64,000 nucleotides of DNA from Acinetobacter guillouiae CIP 63.46 (lineage in GTDB: Bacteria; Pseudomonadota; Gammaproteobacteria; Pseudomonadales; Moraxellaceae), in NCBI RefSeq assembly GCF_000368145.1, contig NZ_KB849285.1, positions 243,650 through 307,649 on the forward strand, written 5' to 3'. Positions within the stretch are counted from its first letter, which is position 1. The number at the start of each line of letters is the position of its first letter. Shown one piece after another: positions 16,841-26,125 of this stretch. The notes under the pieces are model-generated. The model did no database searches. It saw nothing but the letters and a program-made list of their open reading frames with translations, and was not told the origin of the DNA. Position numbers and translations under genes: made by a program.

Positions 16841-19228
16841 ATGCAAACTCCATCTTCAGGACTCAGAACCCTAACAGTTGTGATTGCAATTGTTTTCGGT
16901 GTAGTTCTATTAGGCGGCGGAGTATGGCTGGCAGCACTGGGTGGGTCTTGGTACTACATCATTGCCGGGATACTTTTCATTGCAACAGCAATCTTATTAC
17001 GCAAATTAAATAGTTCTGCTTTATATGTCTATGCAGCATTAGTACTCGGCACAGTTGTCTGGGGACTCTGGGAAGTCGGTTCAGACTTCTTCGCGCTTGC
17101 ACCGCGTTTAGATATTTTAGGTGTGTTTGGCTTATGGCTACTCATTCCAGCAGTAACACGTGGTTTCGATGCCAAAGGTGCTAAAATTGCACTTTCAGGT
17201 ACATTGGCGATCACCATTGCGGTTATGGCTTATTCTATCTTTAATGATCCACAAGAAATTCGTGGGACTTTAACCAGTAAACAACCAACGCCAGCAGCGA
17301 TTGATGGTATTGCAGATGCAGACTGGCCAGCTTATGGTCGGACTCAATCTGGTTTACGCTATTCTCCGTTGAATCAAATCAACTCAGAGAATGTTAAAGA
17401 TCTTAAAGTTGCTTGGACCTACCGTACAGGTGAATTCAAAACTGAAAATGATTCAGGCGAAACAACCAATCAGGTCACACCGATTAAAATCGGGAATAAC
17501 ATGTACCTGTGTACAACCCATCAAAAATTGGTTTCTCTTGATCCTTCTACAGGTAAAGAGAAATGGGTATTTGATCCAAAACTCAAAGCGGATAATACCT
17601 TCCAACATTTAACTTGTCGTGGTGTTTCTTATTACGATGCAGACAATACCGTTGGTTTCGCTGCAAGTTTACAAGCAAAAAAATCCTCATCTACCGAATG
17701 TCCGCGTAAAGTTATTTTACCAGTCAATGATGGTCGTATCGTTGCGGTAAATGCTGAAACAGGTAAAGCATGTTCTGACTTTGGTCATAACGGTGAAGTT
17801 GATTTACAAAAGGATATGCCATTCCCTTATCCGGGTGGTTATATTCCAACATCACCACCTGTTGTCACAGGCACCACAATTATCATTGGTGGTTCAACGA
17901 CAGATAACTATTCGACTCAAGAGCCTTCTGGTGTTATCCGTGGTTATGATGTAAATACTGGTGCATTACTTTGGGTATTTGATACAGGTGCTGAAAATCC
18001 GAATCAGATTCCGGGTCCTGGTCAGAAATATGTCCAAAACTCACCGAATGCATGGGCTCCGCTTGCATATGATGCAAAACTCGATATCGTTTATGTACCA
18101 ACAGGTGTAGGTACGCCAGATATTTGGGGTGGTAACCGTACCAAGCTGCATGAACGCTATGCAAACTCAATGTTAGCAATCAATGCAACAACAGGTAAAT
18201 TGATCTGGAACTTCCAAACAACTCACCATGATTTGTGGGATATGGATGTACCATCACAGCCAACCTTAGCTGATATCAAAGACAAAACTGGACAAACTGT
18301 TCCAGCAATCTATGTATTGACTAAAACAGGCAATGCCTTTGTTTTAGACCGCCGTAACGGTAAAGCAATTGTACCGATTAACGAACGTCCAGTACCACAA
18401 AGTGTAAAACGTGGTCCGCAAACTAAGGGTGAATTCTATTCTCCAACGCAACCGTTCTCAGACTTTAACTTAGCACCTCAAGAAAAATTAACGGATAAAC
18501 AAATGTGGGGCGCAACCATGTTTGACCAGTTAATTTGTCGTGTGTCATTCCACAAGTTAAATTATGACGGTATTTATACTCCACCTTCAGAAAACGGAAC
18601 TTTAGTTTTCCCTGGTAACTTGGGTGTATTTGAATGGGGTGGCTTATCACTTAACCCTGACCGTCAAATCGCAGTCATGAATCCAATTGGCCTACCTTTT
18701 GTCAGTCGATTGATTCCTGCTGATCCTAACCGTAAACAAACAGCCAAAGGTGCAGGTACAGAAGCGGGTGTTCAACCCATGTATGGCGTCCCTTACGGTG
18801 TTGAAATCAGTGCATTCCTTTCACCATTTGGCCTACCGTGTAAACAACCTGCATGGGGTTATGTTGCTGGTGTAGATTTGAAAACGCATGATGTAGCTTG
18901 GAAACGTCGTATTGGTACAATTCGTGACAGTATGCCAGGTATTCCATTGCCACCATTTAAAATGGGTGTGCCAATGTTAGGTGGTTCGATCTCAACAGCG
19001 GGTAATGTGATGTTCATTGGAGCAACACAAGATGATTACATCCGAGCAATCAATGTCAGCAATGGTGATGAGCTATGGAAAGGTCGTCTACCAGCAGGTG
19101 GGCAAGCAACACCGATGACCTATGAAAGCAATGGTAAACAATACGTTGTGATCATGGCGGGTGGTCATGGTTCATTTGGTACCAAAATGGGTGACTCTAT
19201 CGTTGCTTATGCATTACCAGATAAATAA
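16841..19228 (+). CDS. gcd: Membrane-bound PQQ-dependent glucose dehydrogenase
   Basis: Oxidises D-glucose and other aldoses to the lactone in the periplasm, passing electrons to ubiquinone. The 795-residue protein has five hydrophobic segments in the first 145 residues, then an eight-bladed PQQ propeller beginning at DWPAYGRTQSGLRYSPLNQI. PQQ-contact motifs are visible: THHDLWDMDVPSQP (catalytic-region Asp) and YVLTKTGNAFVLDRRNGK (Lys). The C-terminal GGHGSFGTKMGDSIVAYALP is typical. I chose ATG 16841, with AGGTGG five bases upstream, over the GTG at 16832. The size matches the membrane enzyme rather than the soluble glucose dehydrogenase. It follows the OprB porin by 152 bases and ends in a terminator. 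PQQ biosynthesis genes are not in the window. Confidence 0.96.
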   Translation: MQTPSSGLRTLTVVIAIVFGVVLLGGGVWLAALGGSWYYIIAGILFIATAILLRKLNSSALYVYAALVLGTVVWGLWEVGSDFFALAPRLDILGVFGLWLLIPAVTRGFDAKGAKIALSGTLAITIAVMAYSIFNDPQEIRGTLTSKQPTPAAIDGIADADWPAYGRTQSGLRYSPLNQINSENVKDLKVAWTYRTGEFKTENDSGETTNQVTPIKIGNNMYLCTTHQKLVSLDPSTGKEKWVFDPKLKADNTFQHLTCRGVSYYDADNTVGFAASLQAKKSSSTECPRKVILPVNDGRIVAVNAETGKACSDFGHNGEVDLQKDMPFPYPGGYIPTSPPVVTGTTIIIGGSTTDNYSTQEPSGVIRGYDVNTGALLWVFDTGAENPNQIPGPGQKYVQNSPNAWAPLAYDAKLDIVYVPTGVGTPDIWGGNRTKLHERYANSMLAINATTGKLIWNFQTTHHDLWDMDVPSQPTLADIKDKTGQTVPAIYVLTKTGNAFVLDRRNGKAIVPINERPVPQSVKRGPQTKGEFYSPTQPFSDFNLAPQEKLTDKQMWGATMFDQLICRVSFHKLNYDGIYTPPSENGTLVFPGNLGVFEWGGLSLNPDRQIAVMNPIGLPFVSRLIPADPNRKQTAKGAGTEAGVQPMYGVPYGVEISAFLSPFGLPCKQPAWGYVAGVDLKTHDVAWKRRIGTIRDSMPGIPLPPFKMGVPMLGGSISTAGNVMFIGATQDDYIRAINVSNGDELWKGRLPAGGQATPMTYESNGKQYVVIMAGGHGSFGTKMGDSIVAYALPDK

Positions 19229-19246
19229 TCTTAAATTGAGGTAAAT

Positions 19247-19275
19247 AAAAAACAGGTCTTGATGGCCTGTTTTTT
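19247..19275 (+). terminator. Rho-independent terminator after gcd
   Basis: Stem AAAAACAGGTC / GGCCTGTTTTT (one G-T pair) with a short loop and a T-run, 18 bases past the gcd stop codon. Confidence 0.85.
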
Positions 19276-19390
19276 ATTGCTTTATCTAAATCCATACACT
19301 TGTATAAAAGTGAATGTACTTTTTGAGTGAGGAAGACATTCTATCCCCCGTTTGATCGCGATATCCATATCGCCATGCGATAGCCAATCC

Positions 19391-19795
19391 TTAAAATGCC
19401 CTACTCTTTACCTGACCATCAAAATGAAAACAATCTTCAATACGAATTTTTTGCACAGTTGAAAGCTGGTCAAAGTCAAACCATCGATATTCAGAATGCT
19501 CATCACTTAAATTGATTGACTGATCGTTCTGCAATGTACACCTAAACATAAATGCATGGGAATTTACTGCAGCATGATAATAAACCCCTGATAAATATTC
19601 GATCGAAACATCACAGCCTAATTCTTCTTGGCACTCACGAATCAGCGCATCATGCACTGTTTCTCCCTGATCCAGCCCGCCACCAGGTAAGCCCCATGCA
19701 CAATCTGCATAGGTTGCTTTCAATAACAAGACTTGTCGATTTTCATTAAAAATCACAGCGTGCGAACTCAAACGATAAAAATCATGAAATCCCAT
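19391..19795 (-). CDS. NUDIX hydrolase
   Basis: A 134-residue NUDIX protein that would hydrolyse a nucleoside diphosphate linked to another moiety. The Nudix box Gx5Ex7REUxEExGU is complete: GGGLDQGETVHDALIRECQEELG, residues about 39-61, with all the metal-binding glutamates. It begins MGFHDFYRLSSHAVIFNENRQVLLLKA, the usual first strand. The length is that of a single-domain Nudix enzyme without an accessory region. Substrate cannot be assigned. The start lies 22 bases from the stop of the upstream LtrA gene on the same strand, so the two may be co-transcribed. Confidence 0.9.
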   Translation of the reverse strand: MGFHDFYRLSSHAVIFNENRQVLLLKATYADCAWGLPGGGLDQGETVHDALIRECQEELGCDVSIEYLSGVYYHAAVNSHAFMFRCTLQNDQSINLSDEHSEYRWFDFDQLSTVQKIRIEDCFHFDGQVKSRAF

Positions 19796-19817
19796 TGCTC
19801 AAAACCCACTTAATTGA

Positions 19818-20996
19818 TTATCTTGCCAAATAACATTTTGAAAAAATTAAACGTAGCGCATAAACAATTGCCATAGCAAAAACAGCATAACCCACTTGGG
19901 TAAAGATCATCGGAATACAGAGTACGATGGCGGCTGTAATTGGATAAAACCATTTCTTGATTCCTGAAAGATGGTGAATTTCCTGTAACAACCAAAGGCT
20001 CGCAGTATAGACAATCAAAGAGATAGCAACAAAATAACTGACGATGTCAGCCGAGATCTCAGCCTTATGCGTCACCACATCCACCGCAGCAGCTAAACCC
20101 GCACCAAGGGCAGCAATACTCACGAAAATAAAAAAGTGACCATAGCCCCATGAAAATGCACGTTTACGACTATTGAGTCGTTCAGCCACATCATGATCGA
20201 AATATGCCCACCACATGGTAAACATAATCAATAAGCCACCAATGGTCAAAAAGATTAATTCTTGGCTTAACAACTGATTATTTAATGCATCAGAAATTGC
20301 TGCAAAACTTCCAATGATCGATTCACCAAGGACAATGATGGTGAGTAAGGCATAACGCTCAGAAATATGATGTGGATGCCACGGTGTCATGTTATTTACT
20401 TCAGCAAAGATGGGCACACTCAGTTCAGCAATGACCAAAAGTAGAAACAAATAAATGGTAAAATTTATCGGGGTAAAATGAAAAAGTAACCAGCCAATCT
20501 GTACGATGATAATACCAGCCGCATATCTCAACGCTGTTTGTTTACGCTCAGGATCATTTTTGGCAACACGAAACCATTGTGTAACGAGGCCCAAACGCAT
20601 GATGACATAACCAATAATGATCACATCAAAATCTTGTTGCTGAAATGCGCTAGGTATCCCTGCTGCAATCACAAGTGAACCAATAATCTGCACAAAGGTC
20701 ATGATTCGATAAAATACATCATCATTGTCGTAGGCAGATGCAAACCAGCTAAAGTTCATCCATGCCCACCACAACGCAAAGAACACCATAAAATAAAGTG
20801 TTAAGCCATGTGATAAATGATTTTCGATAATGCTATGGTGTAATTGTTGCCCTGCTGTAGCAATGGCGACCACAAAAATTAAGTCAAATAACAATTCTAA
20901 TGAGGTTGCAGCGCGATGTGGTTCGTGTGGATTTCGTGGTGCAAGTGGCTTTAACCACCCATATTTTACAAATAATGAATTTGGCATTATTTTCAC
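19818..20996 (-). CDS. Low temperature requirement protein A (LtrA) family membrane protein
   Basis: Inner-membrane protein of about 392 residues in the LtrA family (PF06772). The signature near the N-terminus, PHRAATSLELLFDLIFVVAIA (residues about 26-46), matches the conserved ELFFDLVFVFAI-type motif, and about 10 to 12 membrane segments follow, including FALWWAWMNFSWFAS and the HISERYALLTIIVLGESIIG motif. LtrA was named from growth of Listeria at low temperature; the biochemical role is unresolved. The frame opens at GTG 20996, with an ATG three codons later (20987); neither has a clear ribosome site. It lies directly upstream of the NUDIX gene. Confidence 0.88.
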   Translation of the reverse strand: MKIMPNSLFVKYGWLKPLAPRNPHEPHRAATSLELLFDLIFVVAIATAGQQLHHSIIENHLSHGLTLYFMVFFALWWAWMNFSWFASAYDNDDVFYRIMTFVQIIGSLVIAAGIPSAFQQQDFDVIIIGYVIMRLGLVTQWFRVAKNDPERKQTALRYAAGIIIVQIGWLLFHFTPINFTIYLFLLLVIAELSVPIFAEVNNMTPWHPHHISERYALLTIIVLGESIIGSFAAISDALNNQLLSQELIFLTIGGLLIMFTMWWAYFDHDVAERLNSRKRAFSWGYGHFFIFVSIAALGAGLAAAVDVVTHKAEISADIVSYFVAISLIVYTASLWLLQEIHHLSGIKKWFYPITAAIVLCIPMIFTQVGYAVFAMAIVYALRLIFSKCYLAR

Positions 20997-21120
20997 ATTA
21001 TTGAGATTATTATCATGATTTTTCCAAAACTCTAGCTTTCATTCAAGTAAAAAACTGAGTTCTTTTGACAATTTTGTTAATGATCTAACATCTATCTCTT
21101 AAATTTAAAAATTCATAAAT

Positions 21121-21142
21121 AAAAAGCCCAATCAAAGGGCTT
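21121..21142 (-). terminator. Rho-independent terminator after the NTF2-like gene
   Basis: Stem AAGCCC / GGGCTT with a 7-base loop; the A-run at 21119-21125 on the plus strand becomes a U-tract on the minus strand. Confidence 0.75.
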
Positions 21143-21164
21143 AATAACAAACAAATCTAGCTTG

Positions 21165-21629
21165 CTAAACCACTAATTTCAATTTAGCAATGTCTTTGAT
21201 CACGATCGCTTTACCAGTGCTCATATCAATCGGCATCGAAATATGTTGATGTACGACTAACCATTGATCACCTTTCTTTTTCAGACACAATGTAGTTCGA
21301 CACCATGGCATCTGCAACTTATCTTTAAGCACAGAATTTTCCACTTTTGAATGGCAATGCAATACAGCCAAATCATTTGACGCATAGATCTTCATATTGC
21401 GACGTACAATTTGCACATTTTCACTAAAATATGGACTGAATTTCTCCCATTCTTTTTTGTACGCATCGATACCGTCTAATTGTATACTCACATCAAACAT
21501 ATTGATATCATCCGCACATTGATCTAATAGATGATCAATTTTATTACCAAGAACAGCAGCATCCCATAATTCAATTTGAGATATTATCTCGTCGGCAATT
21601 TTCACATTACCATCGATTGCTATTTTCAT
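21165..21629 (-). CDS. NTF2-like / SnoaL-like domain protein
   Basis: A 154-residue protein with the pattern of the NTF2-like alpha+beta barrel. It has an N-terminal helix pair (ADEIISQIELWDAAVLGNKIDHLLDQCADDINMFDVS), a central helix, then alternating strands (VQIVRRNMKIYASNDLAVLHCHSKVE, RTTLCLKKKGDQWLVVHQHISMPID). The His-containing VVHQHISMP ending is common in DUF4440/SnoaL_3 proteins described as putative ketosteroid isomerase-like. No known catalytic residues can be assigned. Start ATG 21629 has GAGG seven bases upstream; an ATG one codon earlier has a shorter spacing. It is isolated, between AT-rich gaps, with its own terminator. Confidence 0.75.
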   Translation of the reverse strand: MKIAIDGNVKIADEIISQIELWDAAVLGNKIDHLLDQCADDINMFDVSIQLDGIDAYKKEWEKFSPYFSENVQIVRRNMKIYASNDLAVLHCHSKVENSVLKDKLQMPWCRTTLCLKKKGDQWLVVHQHISMPIDMSTGKAIVIKDIAKLKLVV

Positions 21630-21632
21630 CAT

Positions 21633-22289
21633 AAAACCTCATTATTCTTATTTGTGATGAATTTAACACTTAACAAGTATTATGTGAAGTGTTTTGTTTA
21701 TTTTTTCATATCTAATCAATTTAAATCAAAATAATCACTGTTCATTAATCTGATTTAAGCAGTTTATAAAACCAACCCTATTATGCTTAGATATTAACCA
21801 AAACCTTTCACAAAAATAAATCACTCAATAATACAAATAGATATAAAAAATTCGCACTTCATCATAAAAAGCTTATTTCTAATTTAGTTAATAATTCTTC
21901 AATAATTTATTAACTAAATTTAATAATCTTTTTAATTAATGTTGAAGCTGTTATTAAATAATCATTCTCCTTTTATTTAATATTGAAGTTAGCCTAACAT
22001 ATTTAAACTTTAAAAAATCTTTAAAAAAATCATATATGACTATGAGAAAAAATCATACTACCCCTCCAATATAAGAAGAAACTCAAAACTAAAAATATAA
22101 ATAGATGATCTAAACTGATATCCAACTCAAGTTTATATATTACGCTTGGAATGATTATTCTATACAACTTAATAATATATATTTTTATGGTTTAATTTCT
22201 ATGTTTTAAAACCCATTGTAACCATTCAAATATTAGAATTTTATTACCATAAATAGACACTTATTTTTTATCATTTGTTTTTTAGATTC
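21633..22289. other. Long AT-rich gap without a recognisable gene
   Basis: About 660 bases, well over 70% A+T, with no open frame longer than about 25 codons that looks coding, no tRNA-like cloverleaf, and no repeat array. It includes the promoter region of the NTF2-like gene at its left end. An unannotated small RNA cannot be excluded, but I see no terminator-like hairpin other than the one at 22290-22322, which serves the YegP-like gene. Confidence 0.4.
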
Positions 22290-22322
22290 AAAAAAAGCAT
22301 GTCATTGCAATGACATGCTTTT
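22290..22322 (-). terminator. Rho-independent terminator after the YegP-like gene
   Basis: Near-perfect palindrome AAAGCATGTCATTG / CAATGACATGCTTT with A-run and T-run flanks, 30 bases beyond the stop codon of the YegP-like gene. Confidence 0.8.
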
Positions 22323-22352
22323 ACTGATTGATGTGGATCATTTATTGCGGAT

Positions 22353-22694
22353 TTAGGTTGGTTCTGTTAAATCTTTTATTTTCTCTGAAGGGCCATTTTT
22401 CTTCACCGACTCAATTCCATTATCTCGAGCAGCATCGCCTGAATAGAATTGACTTGTTCCGATAATTTGATGATTTGCTGCTTTTAAGTTGAAATAAGGT
22501 TTACCATTTTTCGCTTCTAGGCGATCATAACGTGCATCATCTGGGCTATTTTTTTGCACAGATGCAATACCATTTTGTGCAGAAGCTTTTGCTTTATAGA
22601 GCTCACTGGTGAGAATAATTTCCCCATTTCCTGCTTTTAATACAAAGCGATATTGACCATCTTTAGCTTGACTAATTTCATACCATCCTGACAT
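22353..22694 (-). CDS. YegP-family protein (two DUF1508 repeats)
   Basis: A 113-residue cytoplasmic protein made of two tandem DUF1508 repeats. Repeat 1 spans residues about 3-50 (GWYEISQAKDGQYRFVLKAG...ELYKAKASAQNGIASVQKN). Repeat 2 spans about 54-103 (RYDRLEAKNGKPYFNLKAA...QFYSGDAARDNGIESVKKN). Each repeat has the F-x-L-K-A-x-N strand, the Y-helix, and the NGI-x-SV-x-KN ending. The family is widespread and stress-associated in several bacteria, but no biochemical function is known. Monocistronic, with a terminator 30 bases downstream. Confidence 0.92.
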   Translation of the reverse strand: MSGWYEISQAKDGQYRFVLKAGNGEIILTSELYKAKASAQNGIASVQKNSPDDARYDRLEAKNGKPYFNLKAANHQIIGTSQFYSGDAARDNGIESVKKNGPSEKIKDLTEPT

Positions 22695-22950
22695 GGTTCA
22701 CCTCTTCATTATTTTCGGTTTATTTTATTTCACAGCGCTTATTGGACATAAATTACGCTACTGATATGAAATATAAATGACTTTTCATGTTAAAAAAAGA
22801 TTAATTTGTTATAACTTTATTGTTTATGTAACGATGCAGAGTTACATAGTTCAAATCAGAAGAATGCTTTTATTATTAAGTCACAATAAAATTTAAAGCC
22901 ATTTAAAAAAAATGACTTTAAATTTAGATTCTGCATTTAGCCACTAACGA

Positions 22951-23409
22951 TCAATGATCAAAAAAACCTGTGCTGGTATAACCTGGATAGACTGTTTTCA
23001 TTAAACGCTCGATTTCCGAATCATTGCCACGTAAAAAATTTTCCAAACAATCCCGAAATACCGCAAAAGGAAGGTCATCGTTATCAAAACTGGGCATCTC
23101 TTCAGATTTAAACAAACCAAAAAAATGCGATTTTTGTTGTTTTTGATAGAGTTCAGCATGTGCATTAAAGTTATATTGATTGCGACTATAAACCACAAAT
23201 AGTCCGCCGAACTTACGCCCAGTTTGGATATGCTCAATTTGAAAAAAAGGAAAATCACCGTGGTGCTCCTCCATGTATCCCCAGACGACTTGTTGCATCC
23301 AATCAATCTGATCAAAACGACTTAAAATTTGCGTTGTTGCATTACTTTCAAAATCAAGAGAAGTTATTTCAAGCTCTTTAAATAACTCAATTCGAATTTT
23401 AAAACTCAT
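22951..23409 (-). CDS. Hypothetical protein, 152 residues
   Basis: I do not recognise this protein. It is soluble, with no signal peptide or membrane segment. It is acidic and aromatic-rich, with strands such as FKIRIELFKELEITSLDFES, then DQIDWMQQVVWGYMEEHHGDFPFFQIEHIQTGRKFGGLFVVYS in the middle and a predicted helical C-terminus (FRDCLENFLRGNDSEIERLMKTVYPGY). No cysteine pair, metal site or nucleotide-binding motif stands out. The start ATG at 23409 follows a TAAAAGGTAATCCTG stretch that contains an AGG ribosome-site core. It lies upstream of nothing co-oriented within 250 bases and about 120 bases downstream of the end of the biotin operon, from which it could receive read-through. Confidence 0.65.
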   Translation of the reverse strand: MSFKIRIELFKELEITSLDFESNATTQILSRFDQIDWMQQVVWGYMEEHHGDFPFFQIEHIQTGRKFGGLFVVYSRNQYNFNAHAELYQKQQKSHFFGLFKSEEMPSFDNDDLPFAVFRDCLENFLRGNDSEIERLMKTVYPGYTSTGFFDH

Positions 23410-23530
23410 CAGGATTACCTTTTATACACGTCGATTATTTAAAGCATTCAGATTTTTGAAAAGCGACAAGAAAACAGCAGGCTCGGAACACTATGAATCA
23501 GCTGTTTCAGCACTCAATTCGATGAACAAA

Positions 23531-24175
23531 CTAACAGATTACTGGAATATCAATCCATGCACTGTTCGGAAAATGTTTCACCAAATAATGCTTTAAAAAT
23601 TCTGCGGTATCTTTTGAAATCAGTTCATCCTGAGATTCATCATTTAAATTATAAGCAAGTGCATAAAGCTCAAGCCCACGACTTTTTAAAGCCTCTAAAC
23701 TTAAAATCGTATGATTAATACTGCCCAATCGGCCTGAGCTGACTAAAATCACAGGAAGCTTTTTCTGGGCCACATAATCAATTGAAAGTAAGCTGGTGGT
23801 TAGGGGTACCATCAATCCACCTGCACCCTCTAACAAAACAACATCATACGTTTCAGAAAGTCGTTGAGTAGCATCTGCAATTTTTTCAAAATCAATCTCA
23901 CGCCCATCAATTTTGCTGGCTAAATGAGGCGATGCAGGATAGCTAAAGATTTCAGGCATGGTGAGCTTGGTTTCATCCTCTGGAAACCAGCCCATTCCCA
24001 TAATCTCACGATGTTGTTCGATATCTTCTGAAATATCGGTATTACCCGTTTGGATTAATTTCTGCGTAATGGTTTTTTGACCTTGCTCATTCCATAATTT
24101 GGCTAAATATCCGGTGGTATAGGTTTTGCCAATTCCAGTATCTATTCCACTGATAAAGTAAACTGATCCAGTCAT
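23531..24175 (-). CDS. bioD: Dethiobiotin synthetase
   Basis: ATP-dependent carboxylase that closes the ureido ring of dethiobiotin from 7,8-diaminononanoate, the penultimate step of biotin synthesis. The 214-residue protein has the P-loop GIDTGIGKTYTTG near residue 8-20 and the conserved LLEGAGGLMVPL segment near residue 107. ATG 24175 (MTGSVYFISG) is chosen because its ATGA overlaps the bioC stop, a typical coupled start; the longer frame from 24196 would overlap bioC by 25 bases. Last gene of the bio operon here. The final step enzyme, BioB, is not encoded in the window. Confidence 0.95.
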   Translation of the reverse strand: MTGSVYFISGIDTGIGKTYTTGYLAKLWNEQGQKTITQKLIQTGNTDISEDIEQHREIMGMGWFPEDETKLTMPEIFSYPASPHLASKIDGREIDFEKIADATQRLSETYDVVLLEGAGGLMVPLTTSLLSIDYVAQKKLPVILVSSGRLGSINHTILSLEALKSRGLELYALAYNLNDESQDELISKDTAEFLKHYLVKHFPNSAWIDIPVIC

Positions 24176-24954
24176 GACATTCTCCGCAAAATACAATAAA
24201 TAGGATGATAAGTCAGTGAGTAGCGTATATTTCCTGACTGATCAGCCTGTGAAAACTGTTGATAGTGATGATAAAAATCGGCGAGACTCTGCTTTGTCCA
24301 TCTAAAGCCAGATGCTGTCGCAGTCACTCCTGTGGCTTTTAAATGCTGCAAAATATATTTGGGATGAGAAAAATTGAGATGCTCAATTTGCTCTGAAATA
24401 TGTAGAATTTCAAAACCATTTCGCTTTAATTGTTGTTGCAGATCGTCAAGGGATAGGTAATTCAGACCTTGCCCTGTTAAGCTTTTAATTTCCTGTAAGT
24501 TATGCTGTCCAAAAGTTGAAAAACAAAAATACGCATTAGGATTTAAATGATGAAAGGCTTGTTGAAAAATGCCATTTAAATCACTCATCCATTGTAAAAC
24601 GGAACTTGAGCTAATTAAGTCTAAATATTTTGGAAATTCAAGCTGTTCTATATCACCAATCCGATATTCAATCGGTTTATCCGCAGAAAAATGCTGCTGA
24701 ACTTCCGGATATAGATCATTTAAAATCAAATGTTTAATTTGCAAATTTTGCAGTAAAAGCTCAGTTAAATTTCCTGAACCACAACCGATTTCAAACACAT
24801 TTTCATAGTGTGCTGGGCAATATTCACTTATTAAATTAAACAGTTGTTGTGCAATATTTTTTTGTACGACCGCATGTTCAGTATAGCTCTGCCCTGCCTG
24901 AGCAAAACGCAAGGCAACCTGTGATTTATCAATTTCTGGATGTTTCACATTCAA
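24172..24954 (-). CDS. bioC: Malonyl-ACP O-methyltransferase
   Basis: SAM-dependent methyltransferase that methylates malonyl-ACP so that the fatty acid machinery can build the pimeloyl chain of biotin. About 260 residues, with motif I VFEIGCGSGNLTELLL near residue 55, DLISSSSVLQWMSDLNGIF (motif III/IV region) and FCFSTFGQHNLQEIKSLTG, all typical of BioC. The start is unusual: the frame opens at TTG 24954, one base after the bioF stop, and the next candidate is GTG 24948; no ATG is available near the expected N-terminus. Overlaps bioD by four bases. The methyl ester it makes would be removed by the BioH-like esterase encoded at the head of the same operon. Confidence 0.93.
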   Translation of the reverse strand: MNVKHPEIDKSQVALRFAQAGQSYTEHAVVQKNIAQQLFNLISEYCPAHYENVFEIGCGSGNLTELLLQNLQIKHLILNDLYPEVQQHFSADKPIEYRIGDIEQLEFPKYLDLISSSSVLQWMSDLNGIFQQAFHHLNPNAYFCFSTFGQHNLQEIKSLTGQGLNYLSLDDLQQQLKRNGFEILHISEQIEHLNFSHPKYILQHLKATGVTATASGFRWTKQSLADFYHHYQQFSQADQSGNIRYSLTYHPIYCILRRMS

Positions 24955-24955
24955 C

Positions 24956-26125
24956 TCACAGCAACGGAGTTAGCTGATCTAGATCAGCTTGGGTGATTTG
25001 AGCAGTTAAACAGATACGTAACCGTGAGCTGTGTTGCGGCACAGTCGGGGGACGTACAGGCATAATATAAAATCCCACATCTTGTAATGCTTTGGCCTTT
25101 TCAACCGTTTTAATCGAGTCACCTACAATGACCGGAACAATATGTGATGTTGATGGGCACTCAAAACCTTTGCTTTGAACAGCCTGTTGTAGATACTGAC
25201 TTGTAGACTGCAAATATTGACGGCGCTGATCTAAGCCTAAAACTTTCTGAAAAATAAAGTTTGTCCATGCCATACATATTGGCGGTTGTGCTGTACTGAA
25301 AATCAAAGAGCGCATAGCATTAATCAAATAATCCCGAATCACAGCATGACAAATTAAATAACCGCCAACTGAAGCGATTGCCTTACCAAAAGTCCCCACG
25401 AGTAGATCAATCTCATCAATCACCGCATATTGTTCAGCACAACCTAAGCCCTGCTCACCACGTACTCCAATTGCATGTGCCTCATCTACATAGAGCATGA
25501 CTTTGCAAAACTGTTGCTTAATACTCACCAATGCAGCTAAGTCAGTTTCATCACCATCCATACTAAAAATCGACTCAGTCACGACAATAATGCGCTCGAA
25601 AGCCTCATCTGCATGATATTTTTGTAAAAGCTGATTCAAATGATTTAAATCATTATGACGATAACGCACATATTTGGCAGAGGATAAACGAATCCCATCA
25701 ATCATACTGGCATGAATCAATTTATCTGCCAGAATCAGCGTTTTACTGTCTGCAAGTGCAGGTAAAATACCAATATTCATATGATAGCCGCTGTTAAATA
25801 ACAATGCCGCCCGACCATGAAAAGCCTGAGTTAAACTATTTTCAAGCAGTTCATATTCTGGAAAATGTCCAGTCAACAAACGTGAAGACGAAGAACTCAT
25901 TCGTCGTTGATCATTTGGTGTTTCATCAAAAAACTGTTCACGTAATGTGAGATCAGATGCCAATCCTAGATAATCATTTGAAGCCAAATTGAGCATTTGA
26001 TGCTGATCAAGGCGAATATAACGTCCTTGCTGAACATTCGAACGAAATTGGCGTAAATTGCCTTGCTGTTTAAGCACATCAAGCTGCTGTGAAAAATGTT
26101 CAAGGTGCGTATTGATCAAGCTCAT
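24956..26125 (-). CDS. bioF: 8-amino-7-oxononanoate synthase
   Basis: PLP-dependent alpha-oxoamine synthase that condenses pimeloyl-ACP or -CoA with L-alanine to give 8-amino-7-oxononanoate. 389 residues, the usual length. Motifs include the glycine-poor substrate segment [12 protein letters not shown], the [18 protein letters not shown] segment, the PLP-site [18 protein letters not shown], and [15 protein letters not shown] with the PLP-binding lysine. ATG 26125 overlaps the bioA stop by ATGA, so translation is likely coupled; bioC begins one base after its stop. Confidence 0.96.
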   Translation of the reverse strand: MSLINTHLEHFSQQLDVLKQQGNLRQFRSNVQQGRYIRLDQHQMLNLASNDYLGLASDLTLREQFFDETPNDQRRMSSSSSRLLTGHFPEYELLENSLTQAFHGRAALLFNSGYHMNIGILPALADSKTLILADKLIHASMIDGIRLSSAKYVRYRHNDLNHLNQLLQKYHADEAFERIIVVTESIFSMDGDETDLAALVSIKQQFCKVMLYVDEAHAIGVRGEQGLGCAEQYAVIDEIDLLVGTFGKAIASVGGYLICHAVIRDYLINAMRSLIFSTAQPPICMAWTNFIFQKVLGLDQRRQYLQSTSQYLQQAVQSKGFECPSTSHIVPVIVGDSIKTVEKAKALQDVGFYIMPVRPPTVPQHSSRLRICLTAQITQADLDQLTPLL

